Assembly (NCBI GenBank): GCA_000310025.1
Contig: FN648410.1
Coordinates: 117,106 to 181,105, forward strand
Direction of reading: 5' to 3'
Source: Ectocarpus siliculosus
Taxonomy: Eukaryota; Sar; Phaeophyceae; Ectocarpales; Ectocarpaceae
Length of the DNA stretch: 64,000 nt
Positions 11,167-20,118 of the stretch are shown piece by piece; the stretch's first letter is position 1; every line of letters begins with the position of its first letter. A program made the position numbers and the translations under genes. The notes under the pieces were generated by a model. It ran no database searches and was not told the origin of the DNA. It was given only the letters and a program-made list of their open reading frames with translations.

Positions 11167-12651
11167 TTTTTTCTGGACCTTCGGAGAATTTTCCGTCATG
11201 CAGCAACTGTTTGCTTTGCCAGCTTCGTGCCCTTGGTGTACTGTGCGCAGCCTTCGCAAGCACCACCCTTATCTTTCAGCACAACCCCAAGGGCAAGAGC
11301 GTTTGCCGTCCGAACCTGGAGACCTTGTATATATTTCATGATGGAGAGGGATCCGAGCGTGTACAGCGACCACCGCGGCTCGGCTGTGGTGTGGTTCATG
11401 CCTGCGGCGGTAGAGCGTAGAGTGTAATTGTGAATGAGATGGCACAGCCGTGGCTATTTTCTGTACGTGGTGGTCTACTACAGCAGTCTGGGGTCCACAC
11501 GAGTCTGGAGAAGGAGACCAAAAACTGGGCAATTCAACTCGTGCAACGTTGTGACACTGCGGTTTGGTGCACACCTCTTCGAACCAACACAACCTGCCGA
11601 TGGAAAGAACGACCGAAGAAGCACCTTGTTTTACACAGAGGGGTTTCCGGGAGGTGGTCCTTGACGCAGTCGAGTGCGGTGCAAACCGTCGATCTGCTGC
11701 ACGATAAACGAATGAAACCAACGAAGGGCGTGCGTTTTGCCCGTCGTGTGGGGTGCGGCGTGGTTGACGACCTGTGGGGGTTCTGAGCCCGGAACTACAA
11801 AGAGAAAAGAGAGGGTACGGTTCGGTTCTTCGCTTCGCACGGGGTGATCTACGAATAGGCATGCAACAAAAGACGAGTTCCTCACAAACTGACACAAGCT
11901 TTTGTACCAAACTTGCAGGAGGGGCGGACGGGGCCAGCAGGGACACCTCGTCCGACCTACAGGAAAATTTGTCCATGGAGTCTCGATAAGCATCGCTCGA
12001 AGGCAAACAACTTTCTTTCTAGAAGAGACCGGAGATCGCCCACGCAAGTGAAACCACAGTAAGTGGGGTCGGAACAGTAGGGGCGAAAAACTGGGGTCGG
12101 ATTCGAATATAGGATCTGAGAATATCGGCGACAGAAACTGTATCCCTTTCGGGCTTCAGAATCTTGTTTGAGCCTTCGTGGACCAGGTCAGATCAGCGCT
12201 CACTCGGAGAGTCCAGGAGCGGGCTGGGATTTTTCGATCAAAATACTCCCTAAAGGCTACTTCAGTACCACCCCGCAACGACGCCAAACATCTATGTCAC
12301 ACGATTCCGTCATGTCGCAATGTTGCTGTGCCGAACACATGCCCTTCGCATGCATGTGCGACTCGCACATTATCAACATTACGAACTTTGTCCAGAACCG
12401 TATTAGACTCAAGCGTCGTTCACGGCCTACTCATGGAGAAGCGGGCGCCGGTGGTGCCCAACGTCCGGCGCCCCTCTAAGCATGCATATGGTGGTATGGG
12501 ATGTTGTGTTGGCCGTAAGCGCCGCGGAAAAAACATTGGACACTTTTCTCAGCGACGTACCCCTGGTGTATTTCTTCCGCAATAAACGACTCTTTTCAAG
12601 CAATAGCACGGCTCCGCGATTATGTACACATCAATAAACATTTTTTGGCTT
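11167..12651. other. no firm gene; one possible coding remnant
   Basis: Starts with the right target duplication. On the minus strand, 11196-11399 reads KYIQGLQVRTANALALGVVL and then GGACEGCAQYTKGTKLAKQ, which looks protein-like with a CxxC pair. It is short, unplaced and not assignable. A longer minus frame to 12006 is Ser/Arg/Pro-rich and not convincing. Confidence 0.3.
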
Positions 12652-13336
12652 AGACCCATGTTTATGGTCGCCAAATCTTTGCGAAAATGTTTATACTTTC
12701 AAACATTTGCGGACAAAGATTTGTTTCACTGTTTATGGGAGAAAATCTTCGGCAAAATATTCTCAAACATTTTGAAATGGGGCAAAAGTCGCTCGTTTGA
12801 CAAAATATTCTCAAACATTTGAAATGGGGCAGGTCGCGAAAATGTTTCCCAAGAGCGGCGAGATTAGTAGCCGACCGCCCCTTCCGTCCTAAACACCAAC
12901 CACTGCGCAGCGCACACTCAACGTAGCAAGCTCATAGAGGGATCCGGGCAACCCTAGAGTCACCGTGTCAATGTTTTGCCGGCTGATACATGGCGGGAGC
13001 TCGTCAAGCGTGCACAAAAAAACAAACAGACAGGGGTGGTTTGGAGGGCACGGAGAAAGCGTGGTTTGTGTTTCCGAACGGCAAGAATTCGGCTGCTTGA
13101 GAGGAGAGGTGAGCACAAAACTATCCAGCTCTCGTCCTCTAGACCATCGATTCATGTTTTGTTTTCTTGGGTGTCTTCTCCATCAACGGCTCTCATCCGG
13201 GTGTGCGTGGTTCAGCAGTGGACGTACTCAACAGGCAGGGAGGCGCGTCGCTGTGAACTCGATGTGTTGAAAAAGCCTTTTTTGGGACGGAGGAACAAGC
13301 CCTCTATATTCAAGTGAAAAAATTGACCGAAAAAAA
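12652..13336 (+). repeat. left arm of an inverted-repeat element split by copia
   Basis: Pairs in inverted orientation with 20119-20689. The outer block AGACCCATGTTTATGGTCGC at 12652 recurs as its complement ending at 20689. The inner block, about 13084-13270, matches the complement of about 20126-20300 over nearly 190 bp. The order of blocks is mirror-symmetric, as expected for a fold-back or MITE-like element of about 1.26 kb before the copia insertion. Between the blocks AAACATTTG motifs recur. I saw no transposase and did not define its own target duplication. Confidence 0.7.
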
Positions 13337-13341
13337 AGTTG
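13337..13341 (+). repeat. 5-bp target site duplication of copia element, left
   Basis: AGTTG, identical to 20114-20118, flanking the two LTRs. Confidence 0.9.
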
Positions 13342-13666
13342 TGAAAGGTAAACTACGCGGGGTGCAGCAAGCACGTTCTGGACGTTACTTGGGGCACTGG
13401 GTAGTCGGCCGTGTTAGGCCGAGAGAGAGAGATTGAGAGAGAGTTGGAGAGAGAGTGGGAGAAGGAAACTTGATTGGAGAGAGACGGTGGTGGTGGTGGA
13501 GAGAGAGAGGAAGAAGTGAGCGCAGCACGCACGCAAGCTTCATCGCACCAACCACGCCAAAAGGGTCCCCGTGACTGCACCGATGGTACCCTGCAACACA
13601 CGAAATTCCCAACACGTATCCCCCTGGGACCCTCACGACCAGATACTGCTGCGAGTATATCTAACA
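13342..13666 (-). repeat. 3' LTR of copia element
   Basis: Begins TGAAAGGTAAACTACGCGG and ends ATATCTAACA on the plus strand. It contains GA-rich microsatellite runs. It matches 19789-20113 with about five differences. Confidence 0.95.
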
Positions 13667-13676
13667 TCCCCCCTGC
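13667..13676 (-). promoter_or_regulatory. polypurine tract of copia element
   Basis: On the minus strand GCAGGGGGGA lies immediately upstream of the 3' LTR, the expected position for priming plus-strand DNA synthesis. The gag-only element at 26970 has the same type of G6 tract in the same place. Confidence 0.8.
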
Positions 13677-13920
13677 TCGCAACAGTTACTCACTGAAAAC
13701 TTCGCGAACACTCGATATCTCAACCAAAATACATCTCTCCAAGAACATATGCCATCAAGACTCGACCAGAATAACATAAGAGGGAAAAACAATTCAAAGG
13801 AACATGGATACTGCATCGCGCGTAACAAATACTTGGCGCGGGAAATGAAAGAAAACGGGAAACAAAAACGAGAAACTAAACAAAACCAAAACGCAACCCA
13901 TCAGAAAAACAATAAAATGT

Positions 13921-14799
13921 TCATGCCAAATTCATTGCAAAATCACGGTGAGACTCGAAAGCGTCCTTCGGCAAGCTCTTCGTGAGAAAATCTGCACGCT
14001 GGTACGGAGACGGCACGTGCATCACCGAAATTTCCTTCCTCTCTACCAGTTCCCTGAGAAAATGGTGCCTTACATCTATGTGCTTCGAGTTCGAGTTTGA
14101 GATGGGGTTCTGCGCTAGTTGAATCGCCCCCTGGTTGTCCTCGAAGACGGGGATGCACGGCATGCCGACCTGCGGCAACATGAAACGCCAAATCTGCCTC
14201 AAAAACAAAATCTCCTTCACTATGTCACCAAGCGCGACGTACTCTGCTTCTGTCGTCGAAAGCGTGACGCACTGTTGCGTTCTGGAAAACCAAGACACAG
14301 CGCCTCCTCCACACGTCACGATTCCCCCTGATACCGACCTACGGTCTGCTGCCTTGCTTGCAAAGTCCGCATCAGCGTACCCCTGCAAGCTAAATCCTTC
14401 TACTGTACCCCTCTGAAACGAAATACCAAAGTGACTCGTCCTCCTCGCATAGCCTAAAATATCCATCGCTGCATTCCAGTGTACCAGCTTCGGAGATGCG
14501 CAATACCTAGCTACTGCCCTTACAGCATTCGCAATGTCTGGCCTAGTTTGAGTCGCCAGCCACATCAACGATCCTACCAGCTCACGAAACGGAAAGTCTG
14601 TCGCCACCTCATCCGCATCAAAATCAGAAAGCTTCACCACCGAAGACATCGGAACGCTCTTACCTCCCACTACTCCATATTCTGCTGCTAGCTCGTCCGT
14701 GAAAGTCTGCTGAGAAATCGTCAACCTTCCGGTCTCCTTGTTCCTCTCGTAAAAGCAACCAGAATACCATCTCAACTCTCCCAGGTTCTTCACTGGCAC
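13921..14799 (-). CDS. copia pol: RT C-terminal part and RNase H
   Basis: A 292-residue frame, the last domain of the pol polyprotein. It begins LGELRWYSGCFYERN, the end of the RT fold, then TRPDIANAVRAVARYCASP. The RNase H signatures follow: YADADFASKAADRRSVSGG, STTEAEYVALGD and VFEDNQGAIQLAQNP, and the closing SKHIDVRHHFLRE, all standard for copia. RNase H degrades the RNA strand during reverse transcription in the virus-like particle. It ends in TGA about 255 bp from the 3' LTR. Its frame is offset by one base from the upstream RT segment; a missing G near 14812 explains this, so the copy is not continuous. Confidence 0.9.
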   Translation of the reverse strand: MPVKNLGELRWYSGCFYERNKETGRLTISQQTFTDELAAEYGVVGGKSVPMSSVVKLSDFDADEVATDFPFRELVGSLMWLATQTRPDIANAVRAVARYCASPKLVHWNAAMDILGYARRTSHFGISFQRGTVEGFSLQGYADADFASKAADRRSVSGGIVTCGGGAVSWFSRTQQCVTLSTTEAEYVALGDIVKEILFLRQIWRFMLPQVGMPCIPVFEDNQGAIQLAQNPISNSNSKHIDVRHHFLRELVERKEISVMHVPSPYQRADFLTKSLPKDAFESHRDFAMNLA

Positions 14800-15341
14800 G
14801 GACTTGTTAAGGTCGGCGCCAACTTGTCACATCTCTCCCTCTCTCCCACAGCAAAAATGTCATCTACATGTACTACCAAAATCACAACAACACATCCATC
14901 CTCAATCAAACGAAACACACAAGCATCGGCCATGCACTGCTCAAAACCTAACGCCACCAAACACCTCTTCAGCATTGTATGCCACTGCCTAGATGCCTGT
15001 CTCAAGCCATACAGACTCTTGCCTAATTTTACAATCATTCCAGATAGAGCTCCACATCCCTGCGGCAAACGCATGTACACGTCTTCCTCCAACTCCGAAC
15101 GCACAAAAGCTTGCTCAATATCGAAATGACACAATTCGAGGTTCAACTCGCACGCCAACGTGGCCAACATCCTAACACACGAAACAGAAACGGTAGGCGC
15201 GTACAGCTCTCCAATGTCAATGTACTCTCTCTGCATATCACCTCTCGCTACAAGTCTCGACTTCACCTTAGTGGGCCATCCAAATTCATCTGCCTTCCAA
15301 TCGAATACCCACTTAGCGTTAATTGCGTTCTCCACTAGTTG
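14790..15341 (-). CDS. copia pol: reverse transcriptase palm
   Basis: The frame after the TAG at 15342-15344 reads VENAINAKWVFDWKADE, then VKSRLVARGDMQ, then the YAPTVS block and the first catalytic Asp in CHFDIEQAFVRSEL. Next come YMRLPQGCG, KLGKSLYGLRQASRQWH and the catalytic VVHVDDIFAVG with the DD pair. These are in order the conserved copia RT blocks. The enzyme copies element RNA into DNA. The frame is broken at its 3' end by a one-base loss near 14812. Upstream it shares the integrase frame across a TAG followed by CAA CTA, a UAG-CAR-YYA context. Confidence 0.9.
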   Translation of the reverse strand, partial: QLVENAINAKWVFDWKADEFGWPTKVKSRLVARGDMQREYIDIGELYAPTVSVSCVRMLATLACELNLELCHFDIEQAFVRSELEEDVYMRLPQGCGALSGMIVKLGKSLYGLRQASRQWHTMLKRCLVALGFEQCMADACVFRLIEDGCVVVILVVHVDDIFAVGERERCDKLAPTLTSPCQ

Positions 15342-16931
15342 CTACTTCGCCGGAGTAAAAGTCCCTGCTTCCAACAAGCCGTAAAACTCCCTTTGCATAG
15401 AGTCGCTCCAAAGGTGCCGGTGCTCCGACACCATGGCCTCTTTGTAGCTCTTGGGGACACGAAGGTCGCTGGCCTGGCAGTGAGGAAGGTCAGGGCGTTG
15501 CTCCGGCGGGCGCTGGTCTCGCAGCGTGGCGTCGATGTCTTCCCGGTTGGCGAGGAGCGTGGCAAATGCGAGTGGAAAGCCCGCTCCTCCAGCCCCCGGG
15601 TCCACCGCTGCGCGTGCTCCCGCCTGTTCTCCGGCCCCCGCTCCCCCCGGCTCTCCGGCCTCCGCCCCCCCCAGCCCCCTGCGCTCCTCATCCACCGCGC
15701 TCCGAGCCTCCAGCATCGACACCAGAGTGTTCTTGTCTAGCATCGAGATGAGTCCTGTGCTGTGCCTCGTGCCCGATCTCGTACGGCTTGGCAGCCGCGG
15801 GTCTATCATACCCTCGGCCTTTGTACCCGGGCGAATCTGCCGCATGGCGTGAGCCGTAAGCGGGGGCATCGCGGGGTCCGGCGGCGGCGGCTGGTCTGGA
15901 TCGAGGGTCGCCAACGGTGACGGCGAAGAGGCAGAAGACGGCTGGCCAGGGGCGGGGGTCGCCGACGGTGGCGGCGAAGTGGCAGAGGGCGGCTGTGAAG
16001 GCGTGGGAGCGGACGGCGGCGTGGTCGCTGGCGGCGGCGTTGCGGCAGGTGGCGTTGCGGCAGTCGAAGGCGTCGGTGCTGGGCCAAAGTTGATCGAGAC
16101 GACCGGCGGCGTGAACGGGGGGGGTGTCGGTGCAGCGGTGATACCAGCGGAACCCCCCTCGCCGGCTGGCGCCGACGTCACCCACGACACGTTGTTGGTG
16201 TAGACGACGCGACCGGTGGACGCCTTGAGGACCTTGACGGTGCCGCTCGGGTGGTTGTCGCCGCCGTTCAGGTAGAAGCAGAGGGTGGCCTGGTCGTCGA
16301 GCTTGGTGCGGCGATCCTCGCGCATGAAGCCGGGCTGGAAGAACGGCAGCACGCGGAGCGGCCCTTGCTCGCCGGTGAGCATCTCGTGCGGCGAGCGCCG
16401 CCCGGGGTTGGCCTTGGTCGCCGACTGGTTAAGAGCGTCGGCGGCCCACTTCGCCGATTCCATCCAAAGACGGTCACCGCGCTCGTCGAGGCCGGGGATG
16501 GAGGCGAAGTCGACGTTGAACACACGGCCAGCGCTGCGGCGGGCGGCCATGCCGGCCTTCATAATCCGCCAGATGGCGCTCTCGATGACGCCGTTGCACT
16601 TCGGAGTGCCAGGCGGGGTGAACTCGACGCCGATGCCGTTGTCGTCACAGAATTGCCGGAAGTCGCCACGGGTCCACTCGGTGCCTTTGTCGACGCGGAA
16701 ACACTCGATGCGCCCGAGGTCGTACCGTCCCACGTCCGCCAGCAGCCTTTTCGTTGCCGCCAGCGCGTCGGACTTCCGCCGGACACCGTAGACCTTGTTC
16801 CACCGCGAGGCGCTGTCGACGGCGACGAACAGGTAGAGATTTCCGCCCAGGGAAGGCACCAGCGGTCCACACAAGTCCAGGTGAACACGCCCGAGTGGCT
16901 TGGACGCCCGCGCTCCCGGCCCCCGTGGCAC
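15342..16931 (-). CDS. copia pol: integrase core and linker
   Basis: The integrase catalytic core is visible with its acidic triad: HLDLCGPLV (first Asp), RVDKGTEWTRGDF (second Asp) and TPPGTPKCNGVIESAIW (Glu). These are spaced as in retroviral-type DDE integrases. Downstream lie the ANPGRRSPHEMLTG block and a Pro/Ala/Thr/Ser-rich linker, then SYKEAMVSEHRHLWSDSMQR, which leads into RT. Integrase inserts the DNA copy into chromosomes. The zinc-binding HHCC region is nearly absent: only KLEPCTDCMKAKGR with the CxxC remains, followed by TGA at 16938-16940. It ends at TAG 15342. Confidence 0.9.
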   Translation of the reverse strand: MPRGPGARASKPLGRVHLDLCGPLVPSLGGNLYLFVAVDSASRWNKVYGVRRKSDALAATKRLLADVGRYDLGRIECFRVDKGTEWTRGDFRQFCDDNGIGVEFTPPGTPKCNGVIESAIWRIMKAGMAARRSAGRVFNVDFASIPGLDERGDRLWMESAKWAADALNQSATKANPGRRSPHEMLTGEQGPLRVLPFFQPGFMREDRRTKLDDQATLCFYLNGGDNHPSGTVKVLKASTGRVVYTNNVSWVTSAPAGEGGSAGITAAPTPPPFTPPVVSINFGPAPTPSTAATPPAATPPPATTPPSAPTPSQPPSATSPPPSATPAPGQPSSASSPSPLATLDPDQPPPPDPAMPPLTAHAMRQIRPGTKAEGMIDPRLPSRTRSGTRHSTGLISMLDKNTLVSMLEARSAVDEERRGLGGAEAGEPGGAGAGEQAGARAAVDPGAGGAGFPLAFATLLANREDIDATLRDQRPPEQRPDLPHCQASDLRVPKSYKEAMVSEHRHLWSDSMQREFYGLLEAGTFTPAK

Positions 16932-17020
16932 CGACCCTCACCTGCCCTTCGCCTTCATGCAGTCCGTGCACGGTTCCAGCTTGCCGGTGAGCACGATGCC
17001 TCTCTGCTGGGCGGTTTCTC

Positions 17021-17920
17021 TCAAAAGGTGTTCTCACTCGCAGGTACTACACTGGTGGGACCAGTGGGCGTGACGCTATCAGTCGAAGGTACTACGCTTG
17101 TGGGACCAGCGGGCGTGACGCTCTCACTCGAAGGTACTACGCTAGCAGAGCCAGCGGGAGGGAAACGCAACACGGACACCAATGATTCCGCGGAGCCCCC
17201 TTTTTGGGAAGGGGAACGCGTGGAGCCAACGGCGGGGGCGGAATCGGGGGCAGTCACGAATGCAGGCAAAGCAGAAGAGTCTACTATAGTTGCAGATGGG
17301 TCGTATGGTAACCGCATGGAATATGCTGCAGACGCTTTTTCCTCCCTAGCAAATAGCAGTCCATTTTGGAGGGTTGCACCACGCTCGTCGTGCAGGATTT
17401 GTTGCTTTCGAGAACCTGCATGCGTTGAAAACAAATTGAAGCTCAGGTTCTCTACTACAGACACGTCAGTCAGCTTAACACACATCGTCGTTTTTTCACC
17501 GTTCTCATCCTCCTGAAAGAAACTAAGGTTGATGCTACCGATAGCTTGCACTTCTAGCAGTCGACCATCACCTACGACGACATACTTCCTATTTGCGGGG
17601 ATCTCCTGCAGATCGTACATGTGTAGACTACTGTTGGTAAAACTGTTGCTTGCACCTGAATCAGCTACCCATCTCTCGCTACCAGGCGGCCCCTCACTAG
17701 ATTCCACACTCAGCAAAGACGAAGCAGACGCAGCAGACTCAACTCCAATCGTCACTCCTATCCTACCAAAAAAATCTTCGGGGTGAGACTTGCCTAGGGG
17801 CACCGATTGTGCCGTGCAGAGGTGGAGGTAGCCCGAAGATGGAGGCGCGCCAGGAGAAGGGGCAGAGGACGAGGAGGAAGCGGTGCTGCTGCTGCCCGCG
17901 GGGGGGGGCTGACGTGGCTG
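17021..17920 (-). CDS. copia protease, in frame with gag after a TAG
   Basis: This segment is open in the gag frame from the codon after the gag TAG. After a Pro/Ser linker comes VPLGKSHPEDFFGRIGV and the aspartic protease active site in RWVADSGASNSFTNSS (DSGA). Flap-region-like VVGDGRLLEVQAIGSI and a hydrophobic SINLSFF follow, then VENLSFNLFST. The protease cleaves the polyprotein. The C-terminal part is a tandem 15-residue repeat built on TSVVPS and SVTP. It ends abruptly at TGA near 17021, where the expected HHCC region should begin, pointing to a deletion or recombination. Confidence 0.85.
   Translation of the reverse strand, partial: QPRQPPPAGSSSTASSSSSAPSPGAPPSSGYLHLCTAQSVPLGKSHPEDFFGRIGVTIGVESAASASSLLSVESSEGPPGSERWVADSGASNSFTNSSLHMYDLQEIPANRKYVVVGDGRLLEVQAIGSINLSFFQEDENGEKTTMCVKLTDVSVVENLSFNLFSTHAGSRKQQILHDERGATLQNGLLFAREEKASAAYSMRLPYDPSATIVDSSALPAFVTAPDSAPAVGSTRSPSQKGGSAESLVSVLRFPPAGSASVVPSSESVTPAGPTSVVPSTDSVTPTGPTSVVPASENTF
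17042..17159 (-). repeat. 45-bp tandem repeat at protease-integrase junction
   Basis: About 2.6 copies of a 45-bp unit beginning GGTACTAC on the plus strand. The unit is a multiple of three and encodes Pro/Thr/Ser/Val repeats. Slippage or recombination in this array may have removed the missing HHCC segment. Confidence 0.8.
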
Positions 17921-17923
17921 CTA
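17915..17923 (-). promoter_or_regulatory. possible UAG readthrough context at gag end
   Basis: The gag stop reads TCC TAG CAG CCA, matching the UAG-CAR-YYA readthrough consensus known from tobacco mosaic virus. The gag and protease frames are the same, so suppression would give a Gag-Pro fusion. No RNA structure was evaluated. Confidence 0.45.
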
Positions 17924-19693
17924 GGATGATGAATCTTGACCGGCGGGAGGGTAGTAGACGTAGTGGATCCCGCCGTCAGATGAACGGCTGTCTTCGTACC
18001 CGGAGTAGGAGTTGCTGTAGCTGTCCCCGCCGCCGGCGTAGTGGGCGTACCCGGCGTCGTGGTAGCCGTCGTCGTAGGAGTAGCCTTCGTCGTAGTCGCC
18101 GTAATCTTCGTAGTAGCCACCATCATCGTGGGCGTAGTACACAACGTACGCCTGCTCTCTTCCGTGGCCAGAACGCGCGTGCCCCGGGCCTCTCCCTGCC
18201 CGATCTCTCTCGGCACGCCCGTCGCTGCTGTGGCGTCCCGCGGGCCCACGACCCCCCGGGTGACGCCCCAGACGACCACCAGGCCCACGTCCACCAAGAG
18301 GTCGCGGGGGGGGTGAGGCTTGGCTCCAGCCACCGCCACCATGACCGGTGTGGTGCTGCTGCTCTATCCTCACCCATCGCCCGCCACCGCGGCCGGGTCC
18401 CGGCGGCGGTCTACCCCCTCGCTGGCTACCGCCGCCACCGCGGCTGCCGCCGCCCGAGCGACGTTCCTCGGCGCTCTTTCTCGAACGCGCACGCCGCAGT
18501 TGCTGCTGGAGACGACACTGCTCGTTGGTGTGAAGCTCGGACTGGTGGTAGCGGCAAAATCCGCCGGGGTCGTCGTTGAACACGTCACTATTTTTCTTCT
18601 CTCCGTCACGATTTTGGCCGCCAGCTGCTGCCTGACCGCCGTCTTGACCCCAGGATGCCCCCCCACTGCCCCCGCCGCGCCGGCCCATGCCGGATGCGGC
18701 GAGAGCGAGCTCCACCTCGCGCCTCTCCCCCTTGCTCCTCTCGCGCTCCATCTCCACGTGGGCGTCCCTCACAACAGTCTCAAGGGTACGCAACGTCAGG
18801 ACATCATGGGCAAGCAGTATTCCTTTTTGCACGGCATACAACGAAGAGGGAAGGCCACGAGCAATGTCTTTGTTGGCATCTGTTTCATCCTTAATCGTGC
18901 CTAAAGATGCGAGACGCAGGCGAAGGGCCTCTGAGCGGGCAATGTAATCCTGTGGACTCTCAGACTCTTTCATCTCCAACTCCTTCCAGTCCTGCTCCAA
19001 CCTCGACTTTTCTGACGGCTTTTTCTCCTGATAGAACTCGGTCACTATTTTCCAGCCCTTTTGGGGACTCTCACACGCCAGAATCAAGCTCTGAATCGGG
19101 GGATACATAACCTTGCTTATGAGGATATTCCACAGTTTGAAAGACTTGTCTACCACTTCATTTCCAAAAAGTCTCCGAAGGTCTCCTACATTCACACCCC
19201 TCGTCCCGACCTTGACCTCGACCTCCAGTTCCAACGCATCATGCACACCCTCCTCCTGAAAATATGAAATCATCTTACCACGAAAAATATCAAACATAAT
19301 GTACAAGTCCTGCTCCTTCTTTACACTACCAAGCCAAGGTTCGATTTCTGAGCCTGGATTGACACGTAACGTGCCTGAGCGGGCAAAGCCCTGTTGTTGA
19401 GCGATGGCCTCAGCTGTCGCCTTGGCCGCTTGCGCCACGATGTGTGCGACGCTGCTGGGGTCGTTGAATGTGGCTGGTGTACCCTGGCTGGAGGGTGATG
19501 GTTGGTTGCCAGTAGGTGGGACTGGGTTGCCGGTTGGAGTGGCTGGGTTGCCGGCTGGTGGTTGGGCAATGGTGACTTCACCCTCGTTGATCCTGTTGGC
19601 TTCGAGTTCGGCTTGCACTCGTTGCTGGACGATCGCCTCCACTTTTTGTTGTAGCTCTTCCCCGCTGAGGGCGGAGAGGTCGATGTCCTCCAT
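17921..19693 (-). CDS. copia gag
   Basis: A 590-residue frame starting at ATG 19693, 96 bp from the 5' LTR. The N-terminal part is Gln-rich (EELQQKVEAIVQQRVQAELE). The capsid-like middle includes SFKLWNILISKV, SPQKGWKIVTEFYQ and ESESPQDYIARSEALRLRLA, resembling the UBN2-type gag domain of plant and protist copia elements. A zinc knuckle of the form C-x2-H-x4-H-x4-C appears in FCRYHQSELHTNEQC. After an Arg/Gly region the C-terminus is Tyr/Asp/Gly-rich. Gag forms the particle that packages element RNA. It ends at TAG, not TGA, followed by CAG CCA, and the frame stays open into the protease. Confidence 0.9.
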   Translation of the reverse strand: MEDIDLSALSGEELQQKVEAIVQQRVQAELEANRINEGEVTIAQPPAGNPATPTGNPVPPTGNQPSPSSQGTPATFNDPSSVAHIVAQAAKATAEAIAQQQGFARSGTLRVNPGSEIEPWLGSVKKEQDLYIMFDIFRGKMISYFQEEGVHDALELEVEVKVGTRGVNVGDLRRLFGNEVVDKSFKLWNILISKVMYPPIQSLILACESPQKGWKIVTEFYQEKKPSEKSRLEQDWKELEMKESESPQDYIARSEALRLRLASLGTIKDETDANKDIARGLPSSLYAVQKGILLAHDVLTLRTLETVVRDAHVEMERERSKGERREVELALAASGMGRRGGGSGGASWGQDGGQAAAGGQNRDGEKKNSDVFNDDPGGFCRYHQSELHTNEQCRLQQQLRRARSRKSAEERRSGGGSRGGGGSQRGGRPPPGPGRGGGRWVRIEQQHHTGHGGGGWSQASPPPRPLGGRGPGGRLGRHPGGRGPAGRHSSDGRAERDRAGRGPGHARSGHGREQAYVVYYAHDDGGYYEDYGDYDEGYSYDDGYHDAGYAHYAGGGDSYSNSYSGYEDSRSSDGGIHYVYYPPAGQDSSS

Positions 19694-19754
19694 GATGTTT
19701 GGTGTTGTGGGAGTCTACCGATTGCGCGTGACTGCACAACCCCCGGATGGCTAC

Positions 19755-19788
19755 GCCCGCGCGCAGATACCGTGATATCGCACTAGTG
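19755..19788 (-). promoter_or_regulatory. primer-binding region of copia element
   Basis: Sequence just inside the 5' LTR, read on the minus strand as CTAGTGCGATATCACGG, then TATCTGCGC. It should hold the tRNA primer site, but I could not match it to a specific tRNA. The GATATC core is shared with the same position of the gag-only element (CGATATCGTGGAG). Confidence 0.35.
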
Positions 19789-20113
19789 TGAAAGGTAAAC
19801 TACGCGGGGTGCAGCAAGCACGTTCTGGACGTTACTTGGGGCACTGGGTAGTCGGCCGTGTTAGGCCGAGAGAGAGAGATTGAGAGAGAGTTGGAGAGAG
19901 AGTGGGAGAAGGAAACTTGATTGGAGAGAGACGGTGGTGGTGGTGGAGAGAGAGAGGAAGATCTGAGCGCAGCACGCACGCAAGCTACATCGCACCAACC
20001 ATGCCAAAAGGGTCCCCGTGACTGCACCGATGGTACCCTGCAACACACGAAATTCCCAACACGTATCCCCCTGGGATCCTCACGACCAGATACTGCTGCG
20101 AGTATATCTAACA
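19789..20113 (-). repeat. 5' LTR of copia element
   Basis: 325 bp with TG...CA ends, matching the left LTR. Differences include AGATC versus AGAAG near 19962, TAC versus TTC, CATGCC versus CACGCC, and GATCC versus GACCC. Confidence 0.95.
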
Positions 20114-20118
20114 AGTTG
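20114..20118 (+). repeat. 5-bp target site duplication of copia element, right
   Basis: AGTTG, the partner of 13337-13341. Confidence 0.9.

Larger units (their letters stand above)
13342..20113 (-). mobile_element. Ty1/copia LTR retrotransposon
   Basis: Two 325-bp LTRs with TG...CA ends and an AGTTG target duplication bound a minus-strand element whose internal order is gag, protease, integrase, RT, RNase H. That order, with integrase before RT, defines the Ty1/copia superfamily. I count about five substitutions between the LTRs (about 1.5%), so the insertion is fairly young. Even so the copy is damaged: an in-frame TAG after gag, a junction that removes most of the HHCC region before integrase, a TGA just before the integrase core, a TAG before RT and a one-base slip between RT and RNase H. 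It sits in the middle of the inverted-arm element at 12652-20689. Confidence 0.95.

Noticed and set aside
11269-12006. 245-codon minus-strand frame
   Set aside because: Composition is Ser/Arg/Pro-rich without hydrophobic patterning and it overlaps protein-like pieces in other frames; no domain recognised.
12622-12822. Short frame in AAACATTTG-rich sequence as a gene
   Set aside because: It belongs to the inverted-arm repeat and is low complexity.
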